Positions 1 through 5,673 of a stretch of 6,074 nucleotides of DNA are shown here, in pieces. A program made the position numbers and the translations under genes. The stretch comes from an uncultured Spirochaetaceae bacterium (GTDB taxonomy: Bacteria; Spirochaetota; Spirochaetia; Treponematales; Treponemataceae). The DNA lies in NCBI GenBank assembly GCA_902796985.1, contig CADBRC010000379.1, positions 1 through 6,074 on the forward strand. Direction: 5' to 3'. Within the stretch, counting starts at the first letter, position 1. Each line of letters opens with the position of its first letter. Below the pieces are notes generated by a model. The model searched no databases and was not told the DNA's origin. It saw only the letters and a program-made list of their open reading frames with translations.

Positions 1-266
1 AACAGCTCCAAAGCCTCGGCCTTGGTCACTTCCTTGCGCACAAATTCGTGGTTTCCGGCGAGGATCTTGCGCATTTCCTTCTCAATTGCGGGAAAATCCG
101 CCTCGCTGGCCTTGTGGTCGGCAGGAAAGTCGAAGTCATAGTAGAAGCCGTTGTCAATCGACGGCCCTATGGCGACCTTCGTGCCGGGGAACAGGCGGAC
201 GACAGCCTCCGCCATCACGTGCGACAGGCTGTGCCTGACAGTCTGCAAATTTTCATCTAAAGCCAT
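1..266 (-). CDS. thrS: Threonyl-tRNA synthetase, N-terminal part, lacking the TGS domain (3' end outside the window)
   Basis: Charges tRNA-Thr with threonine in the cytoplasm. Only the first 88 residues are visible. They match the start of the ThrRS editing (N2) domain: RHSLSHVMAEAV at residues 11-22 carries the HxxxH pair (His12, His16) equivalent to His73/His77 of the E. coli editing site, and IGPSIDNGFYYDFDF at 33-47 is a ThrRS hallmark. The start at 266 is firm, because an in-frame TAG lies three codons upstream (273-275) and the conserved part begins by residue 10. The roughly 60-residue TGS domain of most bacterial ThrRS is therefore absent; a similar short form is known from Borrelia. 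A weak AGGG lies 4 nt before the ATG. It is separated from the permease gene by 101 bp with its own candidate promoter. AlaRS and free-standing editing proteins share HxxxH, but the GFYYDF segment favours ThrRS. The catalytic and anticodon-binding domains are not visible. Confidence 0.93.
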   Translation of the reverse strand, partial: MALDENLQTVRHSLSHVMAEAVVRLFPGTKVAIGPSIDNGFYYDFDFPADHKASEADFPAIEKEMRKILAGNHEFVRKEVTKAEALEL

Positions 267-276
267 AATGCCCTAC

Positions 277-305
277 AGCATAACGCTTTTTGCCCGTTGT
301 TTCAA
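277..305 (-). promoter_or_regulatory. Candidate sigma-70 promoter for thrS
   Basis: On the minus strand TTGAAA (305-300) is followed after exactly 17 nt by TATGCT (282-277), matching 5/6 and 4/6 of the -35 and -10 consensus. Only 10 nt separate the -10 box from the thrS ATG, so the transcript would start about 3-5 nt before the start codon and be almost leaderless, leaving the weak AGGG outside the mRNA. This is a prediction from spacing and consensus only; thrS could also be read from the operon upstream. Confidence 0.45.
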
Positions 306-336
306 CAGGTGGTGAGCCTGTTGGTGGTGAGCCTGT
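303..336 (-). repeat. 15-bp tandem repeat (two copies) with an overlapping hairpin
   Basis: Read on the minus strand, ACAGGCTCACCACCA (336-322) is followed directly by ACAGGCTCACCACCT (321-307), 14 of 15 bases identical. The second copy overlaps a perfect 7-bp inverted repeat, CAACAGG (323-317) and CCTGTTG (309-303), with a 7-nt loop. No U-tract follows, so it is not a typical Rho-independent terminator, and its 3' arm overlaps the candidate thrS -35 box. It lies in the otherwise featureless 101-bp spacer between permease and thrS. Confidence 0.6.
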
Positions 337-367
337 GTGCCTGACAAGCCTTTCCGGGCGGAGGAGG

Positions 368-1315
368 TCAATAGCTCCACCTTATGAGCCTCTTCTTCAG
401 CAGGTTTATGACCGAATTCAGCAGCGTCACCACGCAGCCAATGAAGATGATTCCCGCAATGGCCCTGGTATAGTTCGCGAAGCTGAGCGAGTAGCGCACG
501 TAGTAGCCCATGCCGTTGTCGGCCCCGAGCATTTCTGCGGCAGTCAGCGTCATCAGGGCTGTCGCGAGATTTATGGGGAGGGCATTGATTATCCTGGGCA
601 TGTTGAAGGGAATGATAATCCTGAACAGGATTGTCGGCACGGACAGGTTGAGCACTATGGCTGAGTTTATTATCTTTCCCTCCACAAAGCGGGTGTTGTT
701 TATGGAGCCCATGAAAGTTCCCCAGAAAATGCTCAGGAATATGACGAAGAGGCTCGCTATCCTGAACGTCGGCATGATAAGGACGACATAGGGGGTATAG
801 ATGAGCGGAGGCACGGTGGAGATTGCCTTTGCAATCGGGTACACGGCATTGCAGAGGCGACCGTTCCAACCGACGAGCGTCCCAAGGACAACGGCGCAGA
901 AGAGAGCGGACAGCATCCCGACAAGCAGCAGGTACATGGAGCTGGTGAAGCCCAGAAGTATGTTCTTGTAATCATCGATGAACACATGGAACACGTTCTC
1001 GGGGGCAGGCACGAATATGTAGGGAAAGACGTTGAGCCTGGACACGAGGAATTCCCACAGCAGCAGGAAGAAGAACACGAAGCCCGTTATGTCGCGGGCG
1101 GCGGCGCTCCTGTCAGGCCCGGCGGAGCTCTTTTCCCGGAACTGGGACAGGATGAACGCCAGCTCAACGAGCAGGATGACCGCAAGGAATACCCAGACGG
1201 GCTTCAGCCCCCCGCGCATCTCCTGCGCATACTTGCTGGGCAGGGAGAAACAGGCGAGAATCAGCAGGAACAGCAGGTTCGGGATATTTACTATTTTACG
1301 GACATTCTCTTTCAT
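368..1315 (-). CDS. ABC transporter permease, SsuC/TauC (BPD_transp_1) family, with two extra N-terminal membrane segments
   Basis: Inner-membrane subunit of the importer formed with the two genes upstream. The 315-residue protein has the family core: an FFFLLLWEFLV helix at about 79-91, the PAPENVFHVF segment at 103-112, VPPLIYTPYVVL at 168-179, and the cytoplasmic coupling loop (about 234-273), including TAAEMLGADNGMGYYV, which contacts the ATPase. SsuC/TauC proteins are usually about 250-280 residues. This one has some 70 additional N-terminal residues with hydrophobic stretches at about 12-25 and 39-57, so roughly eight membrane segments are likely. Start choice: a GTG at 1318 is also possible, but the ATG at 1315 lies 7 nt after AAGGGGG and forms a TGATG overlap with the ATPase stop, the usual mark of translational coupling. 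The substrate cannot be read from this subunit. No canonical terminator follows it. Confidence 0.9.
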   Translation of the reverse strand: MKENVRKIVNIPNLLFLLILACFSLPSKYAQEMRGGLKPVWVFLAVILLVELAFILSQFREKSSAGPDRSAAARDITGFVFFFLLLWEFLVSRLNVFPYIFVPAPENVFHVFIDDYKNILLGFTSSMYLLLVGMLSALFCAVVLGTLVGWNGRLCNAVYPIAKAISTVPPLIYTPYVVLIMPTFRIASLFVIFLSIFWGTFMGSINNTRFVEGKIINSAIVLNLSVPTILFRIIIPFNMPRIINALPINLATALMTLTAAEMLGADNGMGYYVRYSLSFANYTRAIAGIIFIGCVVTLLNSVINLLKKRLIRWSY

Positions 1316-2157
1316 CACAGAGCCCCCTTGTCGCTTTCAGAGACGAAATCCACCTGCTCGTCGAACAGGGCATTTATTCTCTCATACACGGCCCTGCTCG
1401 CGGGCTGGGCCAGTATGTCCTTCTTCTGTCTTGGGCGCGGAAAGTCCACGTCGATGACCGAATGTATTCGCTGGGGCAGCATGAACACTATCCTGTCGGC
1501 AAGGAGGATTGCCTCGTCCATGTCGTGCGTTACGAACACCACGGTCTTTTTATTGCTGTCCTCGCCCCAGAGCTTGAGCAGTAGAGACTGAAGGTTCTGG
1601 CGGATTTTCGGATCCAGCGCACCGAACGGCTCGTCCATCAGCAGGATCTCGGGGTTTGTCGCCATTGCCCTGGCGATGGCCACCCTCTGCTGCATTCCGC
1701 CGGAAAGCTCACCCGGCAGCTTGTCCTCGAAGTACTTCAGATCGACCTTGGCAAGAAAGTCCATTGCGATTTTCTGGCTCTCCTTCTTGCTCAGGCGAGC
1801 TCCTTTGCCCAGCTTCGCCCGCTTCTTTGCGGTCTCGTATACGGCGAAGGCGATGTTCTGCTTCGCGCTCATCCATGGGAAAAGAGAGTAGCTCTGGAAC
1901 ACGACGGCGCGCTCCTCGCCTGCCCCGTGTATCTCGTTCCCGTTCACCCTGACGTTACCGGAGCTGGGTTTGTTCAGGCCGGACAGGACGCTGAGGAGAG
2001 TTGACTTACCGCATCCCGATGAGCCTATGATACAAATGAATTCTCCTTTCCTTACGGTCAGGTTGATGTTCCTGAGCGCCTCGTACATGGAGTTCTCGCT
2101 CCAGTATTTGAGGCAAAGATTGTTTATCTCTATTGCGTTTGCTTCCGTACTGTCCAT
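1315..2157 (-). CDS. ABC transporter ATP-binding protein, SsuB/TauB/NrtD family
   Basis: Cytoplasmic ATPase that powers the importer. All motifs of an active nucleotide-binding domain are present: Walker A GSSGCGKST (45-53), Q-loop Gln88 in FQSYSLFPW, signature LSGGMQQR (151-158), Walker B ILLMDE (171-176), D-loop GALD (179-182) and switch His211 in VTHD. FQSYSLFPW and the MDEPFGALD segment are typical of the nitrate/sulfonate/taurine subgroup. Start choice: an ATG at 2163 directly abuts GGAGG with no spacer, whereas the ATG at 2157 lies 6 nt after it, giving 280 residues. Compared with typical TauB/SsuB there is a Lys/Arg-rich insertion at about 108-126, between Q-loop and signature. It lies 85 bp after the binding-protein gene, beyond an intercistronic hairpin, and overlaps the permease start by 1 bp. 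Confidence 0.95.
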   Translation of the reverse strand: MDSTEANAIEINNLCLKYWSENSMYEALRNINLTVRKGEFICIIGSSGCGKSTLLSVLSGLNKPSSGNVRVNGNEIHGAGEERAVVFQSYSLFPWMSAKQNIAFAVYETAKKRAKLGKGARLSKKESQKIAMDFLAKVDLKYFEDKLPGELSGGMQQRVAIARAMATNPEILLMDEPFGALDPKIRQNLQSLLLKLWGEDSNKKTVVFVTHDMDEAILLADRIVFMLPQRIHSVIDVDFPRPRQKKDILAQPASRAVYERINALFDEQVDFVSESDKGAL

Positions 2158-2163
2158 CCACAT

Positions 2164-2168
2164 CCTCC
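2164..2168 (-). promoter_or_regulatory. Shine-Dalgarno GGAGG that fixes the ATPase start
   Basis: GGAGG on the minus strand is followed immediately by ATG TGG ATG. The first ATG has zero spacing; the second (2157) has the ideal 6 nt. This argues for the shorter, 280-residue ATPase. Confidence 0.75.
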
Positions 2169-2191
2169 ATCATCGCATACGGGAGCTCTGC

Positions 2192-2221
2192 TTCCCGGAA
2201 TCCGCACAATGGCTCCGGGAA
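2192..2221 (-). other. Intercistronic hairpin between the binding-protein and ATPase genes
   Basis: TTCCCGGA (2221-2214) and TCCGGGAA (2199-2192) form a perfect 8-bp stem around a 14-nt loop, within which a CC/GG pair can add two more base pairs. No U-tract follows, so it is unlikely to terminate transcription strongly. In binding-protein-dependent transporter operons a hairpin at this place often protects the 3' end of the binding-protein message or lowers expression of the membrane components. That role is inferred here from position. Confidence 0.5.
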
Positions 2222-2242
2222 TTCAAAGCTCACATTCTCCTG

Positions 2243-3364
2243 CTACAATGTGAACCTGCTGCTGAAATCCGGGTACTCGTTGTTGTTTTCCTCGAAGTAC
2301 GCCCACATATCCTTATAGAACTGGTCGTCAGGGAACTGCGCTATCACGGAGCGGAGCGCGTCGGCATAAACCGATATGTCATAGAACTCGGCGAGGGGCC
2401 TGTCGCTGTCGACATAAGCTGACTCCAGCATAACGCCGTATACCCCAAGGACTCCGTTGTAGTTCGGGTCAGGATTGTACGAGGTATCCTGGCTTCCGAC
2501 CTTGTCGTAGATATAGTCGTTTATGTATTCCGTAGTCTGGCCAGTTGACCGCACCATGGAGGCGACGGAGCCTTCCTTGTCTGTCCTGTAGTCCTTGTAG
2601 GCGCGTATCTGCCCTTTCAGGTAGCTGACATAGTGGTCGCGGTTCTCATCGACAGTCTTCTGGTTGAAGGTCTGCCGGCAGCAGACGTAATCCTTCTTAA
2701 GATGGGTCTCGGGGAAAAGATAAGCGTCCCCCTGGTTTATCGCTGTCTGCACGGCGGTGGATCCGATGAAGCCTATGTCCGCTCCGCCTTTTGCCGAGCC
2801 CTGGTGTATGGCGGTGAGAATTGACTCATCGCCGTCAAGCAGCTTGAGGGTGAAGTCACGCCCCTCGACGAGCCCGTAATCCCTCTTGAGGGTATCCTTG
2901 ACAATCATCTCCGAGGTCGATATGAGCTTGGTCGCGATGACCTTGCCCTTCCAGTTCCTGAAATCCTTTGCCTCCTCCGCGACATCGTGGTTGGCGGCTA
3001 TGGCCATTCCTCCGCTGACGGTACCGGCCATGACCTTTATTTTTCCTCCCTGCGCACCCTTGCTCAGCTCGGGGATAAGCTCAAAGTACACGGTGTCCAG
3101 CTTGCCGAGCTCCACGGCATCGAAGGCCGCTATACGGTCAATCTTCTGTACCTCTATCTCCACGCCGTACTCCTTCAGGTAGCCCTTCTCCGAGGCAATC
3201 TCTATGAGCGGGCTGATGAAGCTGGATGTCGCCGTGGCCCCTACCTTGATTTTGTGAAGGCCGTTGCTCCCGCCGGCCTTCTTGTCCTTGCCGCAGGCAA
3301 ATACAAGGAGGGCAGATGCTATGACAATGCCGGCCGTGATGTTTTTCCTGAAATTCCTGTTCAT
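2243..3364 (-). CDS. Lipoprotein substrate-binding protein of an ABC importer, NrtA/SsuA/TauA (NMT1-like) family
   Basis: Captures the ligand outside the inner membrane and delivers it to the permease. The 373-residue protein begins with a basic start (MNRNFRK), a hydrophobic stretch (about 9-23) and a relaxed lipobox ending VFA-Cys24, followed by a Gly/Lys/Ser linker, as in lipid-anchored binding proteins. The mature domain has the family pattern: KVGATATSSFISPLIEIASEKGYLKEYG (about 40-67), then VELGKLDTVYFELIPELSKG (84-103) and IKVMAGTVSGGMAI (109-122), and GGADIGFIGSTAV (193-205) in the second lobe. Two adjacent cysteines occur at 228-229 (VCCRQ). The start is supported by AAGGAG 6 nt upstream. 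It lies 19 bp after the aminotransferase gene. This superfamily binds nitrate, sulfonates, taurine, pyrimidine precursors and others; no specific ligand can be named. Absence of nearby SsuD/TauD monooxygenase or thiamine genes leaves it open. Confidence 0.9.
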   Translation of the reverse strand: MNRNFRKNITAGIVIASALLVFACGKDKKAGGSNGLHKIKVGATATSSFISPLIEIASEKGYLKEYGVEIEVQKIDRIAAFDAVELGKLDTVYFELIPELSKGAQGGKIKVMAGTVSGGMAIAANHDVAEEAKDFRNWKGKVIATKLISTSEMIVKDTLKRDYGLVEGRDFTLKLLDGDESILTAIHQGSAKGGADIGFIGSTAVQTAINQGDAYLFPETHLKKDYVCCRQTFNQKTVDENRDHYVSYLKGQIRAYKDYRTDKEGSVASMVRSTGQTTEYINDYIYDKVGSQDTSYNPDPNYNGVLGVYGVMLESAYVDSDRPLAEFYDISVYADALRSVIAQFPDDQFYKDMWAYFEENNNEYPDFSSRFTL

Positions 3365-3383
3365 ATAATTCTCCTTTGAAAAT

Positions 3384-4475
3384 CTATTTCAAGAGCCGCT
3401 CAAGCTCTTTTATTACGATGTCGTTCTCTTCTTCCGTTCCCACCGATATGCGCAGCATATCCGGGAAGCCATACTCCTCCCCGGCACGTACCAGGATACC
3501 TTTTTTCTCAAGCTCCCTGACAAGCGTGACGGAATCCTTTCCCGTCCTGAAGAAGACGAAATTCGTGTTCGACGGGACATAGTAGAGGCCAAGCCGGTCA
3601 AACGCCTCGTAAAAGCGCGTCCTTCCTCTCCTGACATTCCGTATGGTCCTGTCGCGGAACTCGTCGTCCGACAGCGCGGCTATGGAGGCGAGCTGGGCCG
3701 GCCCGGTTATGTTGATCGGGAGGCGGACCCTGTTAAGGAATGAGAGAAGCTCCTCGTCCGCAAAACCGTATCCGCTCCTGAAAAACGCGAGTCCCTCCAG
3801 CTTGGAGAAAGTCCTGAGCACCAGAAGATTCTTGTGCTTCCTGACAAGCGATATTGAGTCAGGAAAAGATGCCGCGTTCTCCTCGCTCACGAAGTCTATG
3901 TACGCCTCGTCCGAAACTACGACCACGTCATCCGGGACTTTCGCAAGGAAGGCCTCCAGCTCGGTATGGCTGAACACCGTCCCCGTCGGATTGTTCGGAT
4001 TGCACAGCCAGATGATTTTGGTCCGCCCGCTGATCGCGGCAAGGATACCGTCAAGGTCCACGGAAAAATCATCCTTGACAGGTACCCCTATGAATTTTCC
4101 GCCCATAATCTCCGTCGCGCTCTTGTACCAGCCGAACGAGGGAACGGCAGAGACAGTCTCGTCCCCTTCCTCCAAAAAAGCCAGGGCGACAAGGAAAAGC
4201 AGCTCGAACGATCCGTTGCCGCAGATTATGTTGTCGAACGGAACACCGAACTTTCCGGAAATCTTCTGCCTGAGCAATGTGGCCTGACCGTCCGGGTAGT
4301 AGGAGACGGAATTCTGCAGGGCGGCGAGGGCCTTGGGCGAGAAGCCCAGGGTATTCTCGTTGCCCGCGAGCTTGATGACCTTGTCAAAGCCGTACTCCGC
4401 CCTAAGGCTGTCTATGCTCTTTGCGGGCTTGTAGAGAGGTATGTTCCTGACGGCCTTACGTGCTTTAAGTGCCAT
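3384..4475 (-). CDS. PLP-dependent aminotransferase, class I/II, histidinol-phosphate aminotransferase-like
   Basis: Transfers an amino group between an amino acid and a 2-oxo acid in the cytoplasm. The 363-residue length and motifs fit the HisC-like fold-type I family: LAGNENTLGFSPKAL (36-50), YYPDGQ (59-64), GNGSFELL (86-93), NPNNPTGT (159-166, Asn162 near PLP), SDEAYIDF (188-195, Asp189 and Tyr192), LRTFSKLEGLAFFRSGYG (220-237, with Lys225 the expected Schiff-base lysine and Arg233 the phosphate-binding arginine), and Arg342 in LRISVGT, the expected carboxylate-binding residue. The usual Asp before Glu91 is Phe90. No other his gene is present, and it sits between a 2-oxo acid reductase (11-bp gap) and a transporter (19-bp gap), so a catabolic or salvage role is more likely than histidine synthesis. 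Start ATG has GGGGG 7 nt upstream, overlapping the previous stop codon. Substrate unknown; HisC-like enzymes also act on aromatic amino acids. Confidence 0.88.
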   Translation of the reverse strand: MALKARKAVRNIPLYKPAKSIDSLRAEYGFDKVIKLAGNENTLGFSPKALAALQNSVSYYPDGQATLLRQKISGKFGVPFDNIICGNGSFELLFLVALAFLEEGDETVSAVPSFGWYKSATEIMGGKFIGVPVKDDFSVDLDGILAAISGRTKIIWLCNPNNPTGTVFSHTELEAFLAKVPDDVVVVSDEAYIDFVSEENAASFPDSISLVRKHKNLLVLRTFSKLEGLAFFRSGYGFADEELLSFLNRVRLPINITGPAQLASIAALSDDEFRDRTIRNVRRGRTRFYEAFDRLGLYYVPSNTNFVFFRTGKDSVTLVRELEKKGILVRAGEEYGFPDMLRISVGTEEENDIVIKELERLLK

Positions 4476-4486
4476 ATCCTTGCCCC

Positions 4487-5575
4487 CTATTTCCTGAAGT
4501 CCTTGATTATGCCGTCAGCCGAAAGGAGCGCATTGCTGACCTCATCCTCAGTCCAGGGCGTACCGAACGATGTCTTGATGTCCTTTGCCAGGAAAGAGAC
4601 TGATGATGCAAGCTCCTCCTGACTCTCGCCCAGCCCAAGGTCAGTGAGCGAGAAAAGGTCTCCGAAGCTCCTGAAAAGCTCCAGTGCGCGGGAAAGCTCT
4701 TCCTGAGGTTTTTTCTCAAGCAGGAGCTGGACTATTATTCCCGTCGCGACAATCTCGCCGTGCAGTTTTTCGTGCGTGCCCGTAATCCGCGTCGCGCTGT
4801 GGTAGAACGGATGAGCAAAGCTGTATTGGCTCAGCTCGGTGTGCAGGCTGCCGGCAAATCCCGCGAGGTAAATTATGGAGTCCACGACATCCTTGGCATC
4901 GCCTGCGAACACGCCTTTCTCCGCATCTTTTTCCGCGCTGATTGTCTTTGCGACAAGCCTGTCAAAGGCAATCCCCGACGCATAAAGGGCAACGTCAAAG
5001 GGTATATTCTCCGGGTGGCTCTCGTTGACGGGCCTTATCTCGTAAAGCTTGGCGAACGTATCGACAACCCCTGAATGAAGGTAGCGGACGGGTGACCGCA
5101 ATATGACCTCCGGATCGGCAAGGACCAGGCGGGCACTATGGGCATTGTTCCTGAAATTGACGAAACGCCCGATGTCATCATACTGGATCGTCACGGCAGC
5201 CCAGGCCGCGCATGTCGCACCGACCGTCGGGACGGCGGCGACCGGCAGCCCCAGGATGTCGCCAACGGCCTTCGCCGTGTCAAGCACACGCCCCCCGCCT
5301 ATACCTACGATTACGTCCGCGCCCGCTTCCTTTGCCTTGGCCGCATAGGAATCGAACTGTGACTGGGAGGGATAACCGGAGAAGATATTTACGGAATCAG
5401 CGGAGATTCCGTTCTTCTCAAGGCTGCCTATGAATTTCTCTTTTATGGCCGCAAACGCGGTCTTACCAGAAATGACGAACGCTTTCCTGCCGTATGCGGA
5501 GATGTACTCCCCCGCCCTGGCGACAATGCCGTTCTCCGTTATGTAAGTCTCAGGTGTCTTTATCTGCAAGAACAT
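4487..5575 (-). CDS. Iron-containing/glycerol-dehydrogenase-type oxidoreductase, YbdH (HcxA)-like 2-oxo acid reductase
   Basis: Likely an NAD(P)H-dependent, metal-requiring dehydrogenase of 2-hydroxy acids. At 362 residues it has the length of E. coli YbdH/HcxA, which reduces 2-oxo acids such as 2-oxoglutarate and 2-oxobutanoate, and it shares the subfamily signature AVPTVGATCAAW (114-125; AVPTIAATCAAW in YbdH). The dinucleotide-binding segment is VGIGGGRVLDTAKA (90-103). The three expected metal ligands of the GldA family are seen: Asp172 in SGVVDTFAKLYE, His255 in FAHPFYH and His272 in HEKLHGE. Start choice: in-frame ATGs at 5626 and 5599 lack a ribosome site, while the ATG at 5575 lies 6 nt after GGAGG and gives the family length. 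It is first in the operon, behind a leader of about 120 nt. Pairing with an aminotransferase suggests amino acid, 2-oxo acid and 2-hydroxy acid interconversion. True glycerol dehydrogenase is less likely. Confidence 0.87.
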   Translation of the reverse strand: MFLQIKTPETYITENGIVARAGEYISAYGRKAFVISGKTAFAAIKEKFIGSLEKNGISADSVNIFSGYPSQSQFDSYAAKAKEAGADVIVGIGGGRVLDTAKAVGDILGLPVAAVPTVGATCAAWAAVTIQYDDIGRFVNFRNNAHSARLVLADPEVILRSPVRYLHSGVVDTFAKLYEIRPVNESHPENIPFDVALYASGIAFDRLVAKTISAEKDAEKGVFAGDAKDVVDSIIYLAGFAGSLHTELSQYSFAHPFYHSATRITGTHEKLHGEIVATGIIVQLLLEKKPQEELSRALELFRSFGDLFSLTDLGLGESQEELASSVSFLAKDIKTSFGTPWTEDEVSNALLSADGIIKDFRK

Positions 5576-5581
5576 AACCGA

Positions 5582-5586
5582 CCTCC
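5582..5586 (-). promoter_or_regulatory. Shine-Dalgarno GGAGG that fixes the dehydrogenase start
   Basis: A full GGAGG lies 6 nt before the ATG at 5575 and directly behind a run of seven T (5593-5587). It decides against the upstream in-frame ATGs at 5599 and 5626, neither of which has a recognisable ribosome site. Confidence 0.8.
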
Positions 5587-5626
5587 AAAAAAAGTTCATG
5601 TCCAATGAAGCACAATCACGCTTCAT
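5587..5626 (-). other. Overlapping alternative hairpins followed by a U7 run (attenuator-like)
   Basis: Segment 1 ATGAAGC (5626-5620) pairs perfectly with segment 2 GCTTCAT (5611-5605) around an 8-nt loop. The TTCAT of segment 2 can instead pair with ATGAA (5599-5595) across a 5-nt loop, and this second hairpin is followed by C and seven U (5593-5587). The two hairpins exclude each other, as in attenuators. The second is only 5 bp and AU-rich, so it would be a weak terminator at best. Confidence 0.35.
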
Positions 5627-5673
5627 CCGTTAATTATGGAACTTCCAGTTGTCTGGTCGGCTCTTTGATGTTT

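Larger units (their letters stand above)
5576..5662 (-). promoter_or_regulatory. Structured leader with a possible ribosome-site-masking helix
   Basis: AGCCGACC (5662-5655) can pair with GGTCGGTT (5583-5576): eight consecutive pairs including one G-U, ending at the base before the ATG and covering two bases of the GGAGG (5586-5582). Its inner CC is also part of a competing hairpin, CCAG-ACAA-CTGG (5656-5645). Between these lies a 7-bp hairpin, ATGAAGC/GCTTCAT (5626-5605). The arrangement resembles a translational switch, but no known riboswitch consensus was recognised and no folding was computed. Confidence 0.45.

Noticed and set aside
303..323. Rho-independent terminator after the permease
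   Set aside because: The hairpin is followed by AAAC and further A-rich sequence, not by a U-tract, on the transcribed strand.
273..869. 198-residue minus-strand open frame overlapping the permease in another frame
   Set aside because: His/Gln/Arg-rich out-of-frame product; the permease frame has clear membrane helices and the coupling-loop motif.
986..1591. 201-residue open frame on the plus strand opposite the permease and ATPase genes
   Set aside because: Low-complexity Glu/Gln/Gly composition, no recognisable family and it lies fully antisense to two clear ABC genes; a GC-driven shadow.
3384..4475. Part of a histidine biosynthesis operon
   Set aside because: None of the other genes in the window belongs to the histidine pathway.
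3643..4622. Two plus-strand open frames of 214 and 218 residues
   Set aside because: They lie antisense to the aminotransferase and dehydrogenase genes, overlap each other, and look like no protein family.
5576..5626. Dehydrogenase starting at ATG 5626 (17 extra residues)
   Set aside because: No ribosome site there; the extension would run through the leader hairpins and the Shine-Dalgarno sequence, and the family length fits the ATG at 5575.
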